The notes under the pieces are model-generated. The model was not told the origin of the DNA. It saw only the letters and a list, made by a program, of their open reading frames with translations, and made no database searches. DNA of 64,000 nt from Bradyrhizobium sp. SZCCT0148 (GTDB lineage Bacteria; Pseudomonadota; Alphaproteobacteria; Rhizobiales; Xanthobacteraceae), in the NCBI RefSeq assembly GCF_018129985.1, contig NZ_JAFCKT010000001.1, forward strand, positions 1,302,001 through 1,366,000. Direction: 5' to 3'. Each line of letters starts with the position of its first letter. Positions within the stretch are counted from its first letter, which is position 1. Below, in pieces: positions 16,439 through 25,307 of the stretch. The translations under genes were made by a program, and so were the position numbers.

Positions 16439-16645
16439 TCACGCAGCCAACAGTTGATCGAACTCCGGTGGTGCGTAAGCCTTGCCGTCCTGGTCGGTGA
16501 TGACGACTTGCCAACCCTCGCTCGCCCACACCTTCGCTTTCGCTACGATGAGCAGCCGGCTCTCGCGGGCGAAACTGTACTTCGCGTTGTCGCGTTCTGC
16601 GATCATTTTGTAGGCCAATTCGCATCCCCTTGCGTCGCCCTGCAC
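16439..16645 (-). CDS. Small conserved-looking protein
   Basis: 68 residues with an even mix of helix-forming residues (ESRLLIVAKAKVWASEGWQVVITDQDGKAY). No signal peptide. It lies 19 bases before the cytochrome gene on the same strand and could be cotranscribed. I do not recognise a family. Confidence 0.5.
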   Translation of the reverse strand: MQGDARGCELAYKMIAERDNAKYSFARESRLLIVAKAKVWASEGWQVVITDQDGKAYAPPEFDQLLAA

Positions 16646-16781
16646 CCGCCCTCCTCGTGGCAGCGGGCTTTGGCGGCAATTCGCCGGGAGCGTGGCAATT
16701 TGGTGCCCTCCGCAGGCATGGCGCCGATGATCGGCGCTGGCGACCGGCGTCGAAGGAACCGAATCTTGCCTTCCGCAGCCC

Positions 16782-17060
16782 CTAGTGCATGCGGATGATG
16801 TGAGGGCGGCCGAGATCGATCAGCCCTTGCACCGCCGAGAGGCGGTCGTCGAGGGCTGCGATGGTGAGCAGCAGGTTGTTGCGGCGCTCATCGAGCAGGC
16901 CCATCTCGGCGCCGCTGAGCTTGGCGCCCATCCGCTCCCTGTGAATCCCCTCGAGGGATTCGCGCAGCCCCGCAATCAGGCCGCTGAGTTGCCTGGCCTC
17001 CTTCGTCATCGAACGCTTCGCGACATTTTGGCGGCGCGTCTCTGCCTGGCTCTGTTTCAT
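16782..17060 (-). CDS. Small helical protein, unknown function
   Basis: 92 residues, strongly charged and predicted to be two long helices (KEARQLSGLIAGLRESLEGIHRERMGA and LLDERRNNLLLTIAALDDRLSAVQGL). This is compatible with an antiparallel coiled-coil dimer. No motif recognised. It stands alone downstream of the SH3 protein and the terminator at 17181-17209. Confidence 0.5.
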   Translation of the reverse strand: MKQSQAETRRQNVAKRSMTKEARQLSGLIAGLRESLEGIHRERMGAKLSGAEMGLLDERRNNLLLTIAALDDRLSAVQGLIDLGRPHIIRMH

Positions 17061-17180
17061 GTCATCCTCCCGTGCCCCGCTGCCCCGAGTGGATGCTTAC
17101 AGCTTTGGGTAGACATGTTACGATCGATGAAATCTGCCAGCGAAGAACTATCTTAAATTGTAAAAGCCCCGCCGAGTGAT

Positions 17181-17209
17181 GAAAAGCCCGGCACCAAGGC
17201 CGGGCTTTC
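17181..17209 (-). terminator. Rho-independent terminator of the SH3-protein gene
   Basis: On the minus strand, GGAAAGCCCGGCC-TTGGT-GCCGGGCTTTTC folds into a stable hairpin with a short T-run, 11 bases after the stop codon at 17220-17222. Confidence 0.7.
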
Positions 17210-17219
17210 CAATGCAATG

Positions 17220-18212
17220 CTAGTGCTTCTGATGTCCGCCCCCGGGGCCGCCCGCCGGGGCGCCGCCGCCACGGGGCGCAGAATTGATATGCGGGACACC
17301 GCCCCCGCCGACGTGCGGCGTTGCAGGCGCGGCAGCCCGTTGCGCCGGCATTTGCGCACGAGCATTCATCGGCGAACCACGGCTCACGTTTGGCTGGGCG
17401 ACATGCGGCATCGCCGGACGCGCAGGAGGCGCGGCCGATACGCGGGGCGCTTCATGCGCGCGGGCCATCGGCTGCGCACGCACCGGAGCGCGGGTCGCCG
17501 CCCGCTCGTGCATCATGCGGGCCTGCGCATCGCGCGGATTGCGGGTCTGCACGTTGGTCCGTTCATGCACGATGCGCTCGTTTCGTCCAGCGCGGGTTCG
17601 GTCGGACATCACAGCGTCGCGCTTCGCGATCGCAGCGTCGCGTTTCGCAATCGCTCCATCGTGCTGCATGGTCGCGGCGTCACGCCTTGAAATCGCGGCA
17701 GCGCCCTTGCCGCGCACGCCGCTGCGTTCGAGCGCAATCGCGGCATCGCGCGTTGCCGCACGGCCGATGCGAGCCGCACGCGGATCAAGCGTCATCCGCG
17801 TCGCGACGCGCTCGTGCGAGGTCCAGTAGTTATTCCAATAGGCGTGGCGGCGATAGAAAGGACGGCTTGCGTAGTGGCTGGACCAGTATGAGGTCAGCAC
17901 GAAGGGGACGACGCGAACGTCGATCTCATCGACATAGTCCGGGAGATAGACGTAATGATTGCGGTACAAATATTCGAGATATTGCGACGACACCCAGCCG
18001 CGGTCATCGGAGAAGCTGACATCGCACCAGGCGTTGCCGCGCAGGCAGCCATGGATGTTGACGCGGGCGCCCTCGGGGACGCGATCGACAAGGGGAAAGC
18101 CCGGACCTGGCCCGGCGCGCAATCCGGTCGAGACGGTGACGATGCCCGGCGCGGCCAGCGCGGCCGTCGGGGCCAGCAACAATGCTGCAACGAGAGCGGT
18201 TCTGAACTTCAT
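17220..18212 (-). CDS. Exported SH3-domain protein with long basic low-complexity tail
   Basis: 330 residues. AAGGAGGACTCCGCC precedes the ATG at 18212. A signal peptide (1-20) is followed by a bacterial SH3 domain (about 21-85: VSTGLRAGPGPGFPLVDRVPEG, then WCDVSFSDDRGWVSSQYL). Residues 85-125 are Tyr-rich. The remaining 200 residues are an Ala/Arg/Pro tail with short repeats such as AIAKRDA, ending in a Gly-rich HVGGGG-type segment. SH3_3 domains often bind cell-wall peptides, so it is probably periplasmic or surface-associated. Confidence 0.75.
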   Translation of the reverse strand: MKFRTALVAALLLAPTAALAAPGIVTVSTGLRAGPGPGFPLVDRVPEGARVNIHGCLRGNAWCDVSFSDDRGWVSSQYLEYLYRNHYVYLPDYVDEIDVRVVPFVLTSYWSSHYASRPFYRRHAYWNNYWTSHERVATRMTLDPRAARIGRAATRDAAIALERSGVRGKGAAAISRRDAATMQHDGAIAKRDAAIAKRDAVMSDRTRAGRNERIVHERTNVQTRNPRDAQARMMHERAATRAPVRAQPMARAHEAPRVSAAPPARPAMPHVAQPNVSRGSPMNARAQMPAQRAAAPATPHVGGGGVPHINSAPRGGGAPAGGPGGGHQKH

Positions 18213-18366
18213 GGCGGAGTCCTCCTTTGAAAGGCGGAACGCGCCAGCGAACAGGCGTTCCGCGTACGGCGCGCCGTCGATCGAAAGATTGAGATTAACA
18301 CCCGCGCGCGGTTCAATATTCATCCGCCGTTCATCGGTGCACCGCGCATGGCGCGCCGAAGGACAG

Positions 18367-20289
18367 TCAGTTGACCTGCAACATGAACGCATCGAAGTAT
18401 GACGCAAGCCCGGTAAAGTCGGAGAGCGGCAGCACGTTCGCGACATACTGGTCCGGCCGCACCACGACCACGCAGCCGGCTTTCCGATCGATGCCGCGCA
18501 TCGTGAAAATGTCCTGGCCGCTCTTGAGGTCCGGACAGAACATCTTTTCGTAGTCGCGCAAACCATACCGCCCCTTGCGCGGGAGCAGCAGCGACGGCAT
18601 CGCCGCGACGTCGAGCTCGCGATGATTTTGCTGAAAGACCGCCCGGAAATCGATCACGCTGTCGATGTCGGCGCCAGCGGGGGTGAATCGCTTCAGCGGA
18701 GATTCCAGGGCTTCCGTGAGGAAGTTGCACAGCGCGCGAATGGCGGAGCCTGCGGCCGCAGGATCTTCGGCCCGCGAAAACGCGTAGATCCGGAAGCGGC
18801 CATCAGCCTGCGCAGCGTGGCCGAGATGAACAGGCTTGGCATCCGCCAGCCGGATCACCGGTGCGGAATGAAAGCGCTTGCCGATGACGAGGCCTTGCGC
18901 GAGGTGCTGATGCGAGGCTGCGCCGGTGAGGATCGACGGCTTGTAATGTGTCGCCGTGCCCGCGGTGTAGCGGCCGTGCCTGACGAAATAATCCTGCGTT
19001 CTGGCGGCATCGGCGCCGCCCGCTTTTGCTGACGACGCCAAAATCCCCGCCCACTCGCGATCGAAATCGATCAGCTCTTTCGCAACCGCCTGGCGCTCCA
19101 CCGAATAGGAGTGCAACAGGTGTGGAGCACACTGCTTCCGCAGGACGCCGGCAAGTTTCCAGCCGAGATTGAAGGCGTCCTGCATCGAGACGTTCATGCC
19201 CTGCCCGGCCTTGGGGCTGTGGGTATGGCAGGCATCTCCAGCGATGAAGATACGCGGCAGGCGAGATGCGATGTCGGCCTCCGGCACGTCGTCGAACTTG
19301 TCGGTGAGACGCTGGCCGATCTCGTAGACCGACCACCAGGCGATCTCCTTCACTTCCAGCGTATGCGGCATCAGTATCCGCTGCGCTTTCGCAATCACAT
19401 CGTCGGCGGTGATGTTGCGGTTGGCGACGCGCTCGCCGACATCGAGCTTGGCGAGCTCGACATAGATGCGGACCATGTATCCGCCTTCGCGCGGGATGAT
19501 CAGCAGGCTGCCGTCCTTCGCAGACTGGATCAGGGACTTGAAGCGGATGTCCGGAAAATCGGTCACCGCCAGCACGTCCATCACGCCCCAGGCGTGGTTG
19601 GCGGAATCGCCGTGCAGCTCTCGCCCGATCGACTTGCGCACCATGCTGCGCGCACCGTCGCATCCGACGACATAGCGCGTCTTGATCGTTTCAATCTTCC
19701 CCTCGTTCGCAGCATCGAGGCGTTCCAGATGCACGGTCACCGCAGGATCCGCGGGACCTGCCTCCGGATCGACCTCGAGGTCGACCAGGCGGCGGCTGTA
19801 GTGAGGTTCGAGCTTGGCCGGCGATTTGCGCATGACGTCGAGAAAGCCGTCATGGATGCGCGCCTGGTTGAGGATGACGTGCGGGAATTCCGACAGCCCG
19901 TCCTCGACGTCCTGCACCCTGCCGCTGCGGACGATGGTCTCGGGCTGCCGCTCGTCTGGCTTCCAGAAGGTGGTCTCGTTGACCCAATAGGCCTCCTTCA
20001 GCACACGCTCGCTGAAGCCGTAAGCGTGGAACATTTCCATGGTCCGGCAGGCGATGCCGTCGGCCTGACCGACCAGCAGGCGTTCCGGCTTCTGCTCGAC
20101 GATGCAGGTCTTGATATCCGGAAATTGCGCAAGCTGGGCGGCGAGCGTGAGGCCCGCAGGGCCACAGCCGACGATGAGGACATCGACCTCGTCAGGCACG
20201 GCGCCCGCTGCGCCTGACGTCTGAACGCGCTCGGCGGGGTCGGCGATCTCGGGGTCGCCCGGCTGAAATCCATTCAAATGGAATTGCAT
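18367..20289 (-). CDS. Flavin-dependent aromatic hydroxylase (phenol / 3-hydroxybenzoate monooxygenase type)
   Basis: 640 residues. VDVLIVGCGPAGLTLAAQLAQ is the FAD Rossmann motif, YVVGCDGARSMVRKSIG the DG motif, and PRIFIAGDACHTHSPKAGQGMN the GD motif that closes the FAD site. The C-terminal 200 residues form the thioredoxin-like domain of phenol 2-monooxygenases. Length and pattern fit the PheA/MobA group; MobA, 3-hydroxybenzoate 4-monooxygenase, is about 639 residues. These enzymes hydroxylate phenolic rings using NADPH and O2 in the cytoplasm. The divergent MarR gene is the likely regulator. Ring-cleavage genes are not in the window, so the exact substrate is unproven. Confidence 0.87.
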   Translation of the reverse strand: MQFHLNGFQPGDPEIADPAERVQTSGAAGAVPDEVDVLIVGCGPAGLTLAAQLAQFPDIKTCIVEQKPERLLVGQADGIACRTMEMFHAYGFSERVLKEAYWVNETTFWKPDERQPETIVRSGRVQDVEDGLSEFPHVILNQARIHDGFLDVMRKSPAKLEPHYSRRLVDLEVDPEAGPADPAVTVHLERLDAANEGKIETIKTRYVVGCDGARSMVRKSIGRELHGDSANHAWGVMDVLAVTDFPDIRFKSLIQSAKDGSLLIIPREGGYMVRIYVELAKLDVGERVANRNITADDVIAKAQRILMPHTLEVKEIAWWSVYEIGQRLTDKFDDVPEADIASRLPRIFIAGDACHTHSPKAGQGMNVSMQDAFNLGWKLAGVLRKQCAPHLLHSYSVERQAVAKELIDFDREWAGILASSAKAGGADAARTQDYFVRHGRYTAGTATHYKPSILTGAASHQHLAQGLVIGKRFHSAPVIRLADAKPVHLGHAAQADGRFRIYAFSRAEDPAAAGSAIRALCNFLTEALESPLKRFTPAGADIDSVIDFRAVFQQNHRELDVAAMPSLLLPRKGRYGLRDYEKMFCPDLKSGQDIFTMRGIDRKAGCVVVVRPDQYVANVLPLSDFTGLASYFDAFMLQVN

Positions 20290-20323
20290 GCGCCTCTCCC
20301 GTCAACTTTCAGTTCGATATTGC

Positions 20324-20348
20324 TCAGTATGCTGACGATCAGTATACT
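20324..20348. promoter_or_regulatory. Candidate MarR operator in the hydroxylase/MarR intergenic region
   Basis: Direct repeats TCAGTATGCT (20324-20333) and TCAGTATACT (20339-20348) lie 15 bases apart between the divergent genes. The second contains the perfect 8-base palindrome AGTATACT. The position suits control of both promoters. Confidence 0.45.
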
Positions 20349-20384
20349 TGTCAACGCGGCTTCCCTGGCTCCGAGGAGAAATCG

Positions 20385-20849
20385 GTGAAAGACAACAACG
20401 ATATGCCCGGGCATCTGGCGCGCCGGTTTCAGCAGATCGCCGTTGCGGTGTTTTTGGCCGAGGTCGCGGATGCCGGGTTCGACCTCACGCCGGTGCAATA
20501 CGCCGCGCTGGCGACCATCAAGGCCAATCCGGGACTCGACCAGGTCACGCTCGCAGGCTTGATCGCCTATGACCGCACCACCATCACCGGCGTGATCGAC
20601 CGCCTCGTGCAGAAGGGACTGGCCGAGCGCCGCGCCTCCAGCCGCGATCGCCGCGCCCGCGAGCTCGAGATTACCGACGAGGGCCGGCGCACGCTGCGCA
20701 AGATCACACCGGCCGTGGAATCGGCCCAGCGCATCCTGCTGCGCGGCCTCAGTACGAGAGAGGGCGAGGAATTGATGCGGCTGCTGCGCAAGGCGATTGC
20801 CGCCGGCAACGATCTCAGCCGTGCGCCGCTGCGCAGTCCCGACGTTTGA
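20385..20849 (+). CDS. MarR-family transcriptional regulator
   Basis: 154 residues from a GTG with GAGGAG about 8 bases upstream. The winged helix is clear: LTPVQYAALATIKANPGLDQVTLAGLIAYDRTTITGVIDRLVQKGLAERRASSRDRRA, with the basic wing at its end. MarR proteins commonly bind phenolic ligands, which fits a role as sensor for the divergent aromatic hydroxylase. The candidate operator at 20324-20348 lies between the two starts. Confidence 0.9.
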   Translation: MKDNNDMPGHLARRFQQIAVAVFLAEVADAGFDLTPVQYAALATIKANPGLDQVTLAGLIAYDRTTITGVIDRLVQKGLAERRASSRDRRARELEITDEGRRTLRKITPAVESAQRILLRGLSTREGEELMRLLRKAIAAGNDLSRAPLRSPDV

Positions 20850-20970
20850 CCTGGTATCATGGTCCTGTATTCATCCCGGGATCGGCGAAACCTTGAACTA
20901 ACTTTCGGCTGCTAGTGTCGGCAACATTCTGCGCTTAACGCGCGATTAACTTTGTGGCTCGGGGGATCGA

Positions 20971-21405
20971 ATGTTGAGGTGTGTCATCGCGGCCGCGGTC
21001 ATTGCGCTCTCGACCGCTTCCGCGCTCGCAAACAGTCACGGTGGTGGCGGTGCCGCTCCTCCGCCGAAGACCGAGACACCGCCCTCGCCCGCGAAGGTGA
21101 TCCTGACCAAACAGGGGCCCAAGCTCGTCGATCTCAAGGGGATGACGCTTTATACCTATGAGCGCGACACCACCGGGAAAACCTCAAACTGCAACGACAA
21201 GTGCACCGAGAGCTGGGTGCCCCTTCCGGCGACCGCAGATGCCAAAGCCGTCGGCGATTTCACCGTGATCAGTCGCAACGACGGCAGCAAGATGTGGGCG
21301 TACCGCTATCGCCCGCTCTACACCTCCCCCGCCGACAAGGCGCCAGGTGAGGCCAACGGCATCGCAACCACGCTGCAATGGCGCATTGCCCGGCCTGAGG
21401 ACTAG
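20971..21405 (+). CDS. Exported COG4315-type protein (secreted repeat of unknown function)
   Basis: 144 residues. Signal peptide 1-20, then a Gly/Pro-rich linker. The fold repeats a GMTLYTYERDT element and KCTESWVPLPA, characteristic of COG4315 lipoproteins and secreted proteins, with two cysteines (NCNDKC) that may form a disulfide. Family role is unknown. It converges with the next two genes. Confidence 0.75.
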   Translation: MLRCVIAAAVIALSTASALANSHGGGGAAPPPKTETPPSPAKVILTKQGPKLVDLKGMTLYTYERDTTGKTSNCNDKCTESWVPLPATADAKAVGDFTVISRNDGSKMWAYRYRPLYTSPADKAPGEANGIATTLQWRIARPED

Positions 21406-21415
21406 AGCCAGATCG

Positions 21416-21598
21416 TCACCGGTTGTCGCGACCGGTCGGGCCGGCCAGTTTGGTCGGAACGGGCCTGAAGACCGGCATATCTTCGCTCGGCTGAAGCGGC
21501 TTGATCTCGGCATTCACGATCACGGGCCCGGTCGTGAACCAGAGCACCGCTACCGCCGCGATTGCCAATCCCGCGCCAAGTGCCGCAAGCGCTTTCAT
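21416..21598 (-). CDS. Small membrane-anchored protein
   Basis: 60 residues; GGGACGGATAC precedes the ATG at 21598. One hydrophobic helix (about 4-24) followed by a short periplasmic tail rich in proline. It starts 17 bases after the stop of the polytopic membrane protein gene and is almost certainly in its operon. Confidence 0.6.
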   Translation of the reverse strand: MKALAALGAGLAIAAVAVLWFTTGPVIVNAEIKPLQPSEDMPVFRPVPTKLAGPTGRDNR

Positions 21599-21615
21599 GT
21601 ATCCGTCCCAGGCGA

Positions 21616-22602
21616 TCAGTTGCTGAGGATGACGCCATGCTGCTGGCGCGACGGATGATCGGAATCGACCAGCGTGTTCGGATCGGTCGCGATCACAGCC
21701 TCCGGCAGCGGCATCGGCTCGAGGCCGGCGAAGCGGCGGTAGATCGCGCCCATGACAGCCCCGCAGAACGCTGCCGGCACCACGAGAAAGGAAAGCAGCG
21801 GCAACGCGAACGCGAGCAGCAGCATGCAGGCGAACGCCGCAACGCCGCCAATCGCCGCGTACTCCCACGCGTTGCGGCGGCTCATCGCCCGCGCGGCGTG
21901 GTGAACGCAGAGCATGAAGATGCTCGAAGGAACGACAGAGATCACCAACATGACCATGAAGGTCTGGGCCGGGATCACTGCCGCAAAAATATGTGAGGTG
22001 CTCTTGTCGGCGAAACCGTTCATCAGCAGCGGCACCAACGTGTAGGGCAGCAGAGTAGCAAGCACCGTCGGTATCAGCGCGGCGATGATGATGCCCGCGA
22101 AGGAGGTGCGAACGCGGACCGGCCCGTTGAACGCCAGCGGCGGCAGCTTTCCCGACGCGTCGGCGGCGGAAGCGTCCACGGCTGCGCGTACAACCGGGCT
22201 CAGTCCGGCGAACTGACCGTAAAGGAAGCCACCGATCATTCCCGCAATGGTCGGCAACAGTCCGATCGTCATCACACTGCCGTCGCCAGGCGCCGTCAGC
22301 TCAATGTGGTTGCGGATCGCAATGCCGTAGCTCACCGCCGCCATGACGCCACCCATCAGGCCGTAGGCCAGCCGGCTGGAGACCGTCCATTGCCGCAGCA
22401 CAATATGTCCGGCGAACAGCAAGGCCGCGTTGATCGCCATGCGGCCGGCATACAGCACCAGGATCTGATCGGGCGCCGGCACGCCGACCGGATCAGTTAC
22501 CTGGCTTCCTGCGAGAGCGTAGGCCAGAAGCACAGCTTCGACGATGGCCAGCGGAATCAGCGCAGCGAACAGCGCGCGCGGCGAATTCTTCACGACATAC
22601 AT
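21616..22602 (-). CDS. Polytopic membrane protein, unknown function
   Basis: 328 residues with about eight hydrophobic helices (for example ALFAALIPLAIVEAVLLAYAL and MMLVISVV-like stretches). The ATG at 22602 has AAGGGG upstream and is preferred to a longer start. A soluble loop of about 25 residues with DASAADASGKLPPLAF lies near residue 160. No transporter or enzyme motif recognised. Operon with the small protein at 21416. Confidence 0.6.
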   Translation of the reverse strand: MYVVKNSPRALFAALIPLAIVEAVLLAYALAGSQVTDPVGVPAPDQILVLYAGRMAINAALLFAGHIVLRQWTVSSRLAYGLMGGVMAAVSYGIAIRNHIELTAPGDGSVMTIGLLPTIAGMIGGFLYGQFAGLSPVVRAAVDASAADASGKLPPLAFNGPVRVRTSFAGIIIAALIPTVLATLLPYTLVPLLMNGFADKSTSHIFAAVIPAQTFMVMLVISVVPSSIFMLCVHHAARAMSRRNAWEYAAIGGVAAFACMLLLAFALPLLSFLVVPAAFCGAVMGAIYRRFAGLEPMPLPEAVIATDPNTLVDSDHPSRQQHGVILSN

Positions 22603-22713
22603 GCGAGCAACCCCTTGCTCGCCACACGCTAGGCGCGAGACGTTAGGGACCGCGCAAGACAATGGCTAAAATTGTCGGCAAGCAGCGCGCCGGGCGTGCA
22701 CGCCTGCGAGCCT

Positions 22714-23367
22714 TCACCCGCGCCAGCTTCCCCGCGCCTCGGCCTGCGCACTCTGTCCCGGCGGCAGCACCACGACCGTCGAATTGAGCTTCACGCGATC
22801 GTAGAGGTCGATCACGTCCTCGTTGCGCATCCGGATGCAGCCGGACGAGATCGCCTGCCCGATATATTCCGGCTGGTTGGTGCCGTGGATGCGGTAGAGC
22901 GTGTCCTTATTGCCGGAATAGAGATAGATGCCCCGCGCGCCAAGCGGATTGGAGGGACCGCCGGGAACCCGTGCCGGATACGGTCCGAGCCGCGCCTGGA
23001 TGTCTGCCGTTGGAACCCAGTCCGGCCATTCCGCCAGACGGCCGACCCGTGCGACGCCGGAAAACGCCATGGCTTCCTCGCCGACCGCAACGCCGTAGCG
23101 AATTGCCTTACCATCGGGCAGCACGAAATAGAGGTAGCGCGCATCGGTGTCGACCAGGATGGTACCTGGCTGCTCCTTACGCTGGTAGTCGACGACGTGA
23201 CGGAGAAATTGCTCGGGCACGTTCGCTTGCGCGTAAGGCGTGTGCGCGAGCAACTGCCGATCCCGCGGCGTCATGCTCGCGTCGGTCGACGGCGAGAGTG
23301 TGGTCTGCATGCAGCCGCCCAGCGGCAGCACGGCAACAACGAATAGAGCGATCAGTAATCTTGGCAC
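22714..23367 (-). CDS. L,D-transpeptidase (YkuD) lipoprotein
   Basis: 217 residues from a GTG at 23367 with GGGGG upstream. An upstream ATG would add about 40 residues before the lipobox. The lipobox LGGC (cysteine 19) makes it a lipoprotein. The YkuD domain shows HGTNQPEYIGQAISSGCIRM, where His and Cys are catalytic and the S-x-G-C-I-R motif is intact. The enzyme forms 3-3 cross-links in peptidoglycan or attaches lipoproteins to it. A lone gene. Confidence 0.88.
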   Translation of the reverse strand: MPRLLIALFVVAVLPLGGCMQTTLSPSTDASMTPRDRQLLAHTPYAQANVPEQFLRHVVDYQRKEQPGTILVDTDARYLYFVLPDGKAIRYGVAVGEEAMAFSGVARVGRLAEWPDWVPTADIQARLGPYPARVPGGPSNPLGARGIYLYSGNKDTLYRIHGTNQPEYIGQAISSGCIRMRNEDVIDLYDRVKLNSTVVVLPPGQSAQAEARGSWRG

Positions 23368-23682
23368 CGCGTCGGCCCCCAATAGCGGATAGCAGCGCCC
23401 CCAGCGTTTCCAGATGCCGCCCAAATCGTGCTGAAAACAAGGCCATGCGGAACAATTGCTCGTGTTTGACGAGGCGGGTTCCATCACCACAAACGGCGTA
23501 AGAGCGTCGCATCATCTCCATCCCCTTGCCTTGCTTTGGTCAAACCCGGCTGGACTCGTGCGTCATCGTGCGAGGCCCGTCCGATCGGGATGGGCTCACC
23601 TCAATAGATCGGCTCGCGCCAATGCGGACGACCAGTATTTCAAGCGCCCGGGATTCACACGCCCGGCTTCAAAGGAGCTGCG
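23368..23682. other. Intergenic stretch between divergent genes
   Basis: No gene or clear signal seen. It must carry the promoters of the transpeptidase and the coiled-coil protein gene. Confidence 0.4.
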
Positions 23683-24702
23683 ATGCTCGCGACGCTGAAC
23701 CCCAAGCAAATCGTCGATGAGATCGTGAAGGACACGGTCGAGGACAACGATCCGCACGACGCGATTCAGATTTCGCCCGACATTGTGCTGGCTTCGCGTC
23801 CCATAAGCCTTGCGCCCGCGCTGGCACCTGACATCGCAACCCGACCGGAGCCAAAATTCGTGCCGGCGCCCGAAACCTCGTTCGAGCGCAAGATCTCTCT
23901 GGAGCCCCGGTTTAGTCCGGTCTCGGAGCCACAGGAGGCACCCTCGCCCTCTGTCGACACGGCCATCCGCGTCGCCGCGAGCGATGGTGCCGGTCCGCGG
24001 AAGCGATCGGCCGCCGGCAAGTGGCTGCGCGGCGCTTTCGTCACGTTTTTATTTGCGGGCGGCAGTGCAGCCGCCACGATCGTCTGGGCGCAACACGGCC
24101 ACACCGCCAAGCAGATGATCGCCGAATGGACACCGGCACTGGCGTCGCTGCTGCCGTCGACATCGCAGACCGCACCTGTTGCTGCCGCGCAGGCCGCACC
24201 GCCCACGGAGCAAGTGGCCAGTGATCGACCGGCCGATCTATCTGCGACGCCGCCGGCAGCCCAGGTCGCCGCAGTTGCGCCTGCAGCGACGCAGCCCGAT
24301 GCAGCGCAGTCGGTGCAATCGATGACGCGCGATCTCGCCGCGATGGCGCAGCAGATCGAAGCGCTCAAGGCCGACATCGCCGAGTTGAAGTCCGGACAGG
24401 AGCAGATGGCGCGCGAGATGACCAAAGCGACTGCGCCAAAGCCGACAGCTGACGTCAAGCCGGTCGATCCGCGCGCACGCGCCGCTGCGCTCCCACCGCG
24501 GGCTCCGTCACCACCGCCGGTTCGCAAGCCGAAACCGGTGGTGTCGCATACCTATATGCCGGCCTCTACGCCCGCGCCGCTCGCGCCACCGCCGTCGCAG
24601 GCAGCCGCAGTGCCGCCGCCGCCGGTCGCGCCTGTCACCACGTCTCAAGCCGTCGCAGATGACGACGGACCAATCGTGCGTCCGCCGATGCCGTTGCGCT
24701 AG
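23683..24702 (+). CDS. Membrane protein with coiled coil and Pro/Ala-rich flanks
   Basis: 339 residues. A cytoplasmic region of about 110 residues is followed by one membrane helix (about 115-133: GAFVTFLFAGGSAAATIVWA). A Pro/Ala-rich segment comes next, then a predicted coiled coil (around residues 210-250: MTRDLAAMAQQIEALKADIAELKSGQ), then another Pro-rich region. The architecture resembles envelope-spanning or polar-localisation proteins, but I recognise no family. The coding strand is used throughout in a single clear frame. Confidence 0.65.
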   Translation: MLATLNPKQIVDEIVKDTVEDNDPHDAIQISPDIVLASRPISLAPALAPDIATRPEPKFVPAPETSFERKISLEPRFSPVSEPQEAPSPSVDTAIRVAASDGAGPRKRSAAGKWLRGAFVTFLFAGGSAAATIVWAQHGHTAKQMIAEWTPALASLLPSTSQTAPVAAAQAAPPTEQVASDRPADLSATPPAAQVAAVAPAATQPDAAQSVQSMTRDLAAMAQQIEALKADIAELKSGQEQMAREMTKATAPKPTADVKPVDPRARAAALPPRAPSPPPVRKPKPVVSHTYMPASTPAPLAPPPSQAAAVPPPPVAPVTTSQAVADDDGPIVRPPMPLR

Positions 24703-25076
24703 ACTACCTCCACGCAACAGCACGGCGCGCTGCGACAAACGTCGCATGGCTGTCCTGGTCGATGTGGTGCGGTTAGGTCCGGACAGTGCGAAAAGCCGTT
24801 TTCTCGCTCAAGAGAAAAGGCCGTCGGGATCTATGCCGGCGGCCTTCTCTTGCAGCTGCCGGTTCCCGGAGCCCGGTTCTGCTGCAATTCCATGCCTCAT
24901 GATCGCGTCGACATGTTTAATAAAATGTTAACGTACTCACATGCTGCACATCATTTCTGCGCCATAAGCACAGAGATTGCGCGGTCTGTTCACCCGATAG
25001 ATATCGACTCAGTGGTACCATCCGAGATGTGTTGAGACTTCAACCGAAGCTCATCTCGTCACACCGGGGAATTCGG
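24703..25076. other. Intergenic stretch with a hairpin
   Basis: No gene seen. A hairpin at 24809-24852 is the only clear structure. Confidence 0.4.
24809..24852. other. Imperfect inverted repeat, possible terminator
   Basis: CAAGAGAAAAGGCCG pairs with CGGCCTTCTCTTG across a 2-base bulge. There is no T-run. It lies about 105 bases after the stop of the gene at 23683-24702. Confidence 0.35.
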
Positions 25077-25307
25077 ATGCCGTACTACTCTTTCGATCTT
25101 GTGGTTGGTGGAGAGTTCAAGAACCAGGGCGGGATCATCCTCGAAGACATCGAGGTTGCCTCCGATCGGGCCGATCAGCTGGCCACCGAGCTGTCGCAGG
25201 TGAAACCGGAGCTGCAGCAGAGGGGTTGCGCGGTGCGCGTCACCGACCGCGACGACAACGAGCTTTATCGCACGCCGCTCGATCCCGTGCCGGCCTGGCG
25301 CCGCTGA
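25077..25307 (+). CDS. DUF6894-like small protein
   Basis: 76 residues, opening YYSFDLVVGGEFKNQGGIIL and ending DNELYRTPLDPVPAWRR. The pattern of a short beta-rich N-terminus, a central DQLATELSQVKPEL helix and a closing strand matches a small family that I recall as DUF6894 and that is plentiful in Bradyrhizobium. Cytoplasmic by composition. It ends directly against the stop codon of the convergent SDR gene. Confidence 0.65.
   Translation: MPYYSFDLVVGGEFKNQGGIILEDIEVASDRADQLATELSQVKPELQQRGCAVRVTDRDDNELYRTPLDPVPAWRR

Noticed and set aside
24809..24852. A riboswitch or rho-independent terminator
   Set aside because: It is a good hairpin but has no T-run and no recognisable conserved riboswitch core, so it is listed only as an inverted repeat.
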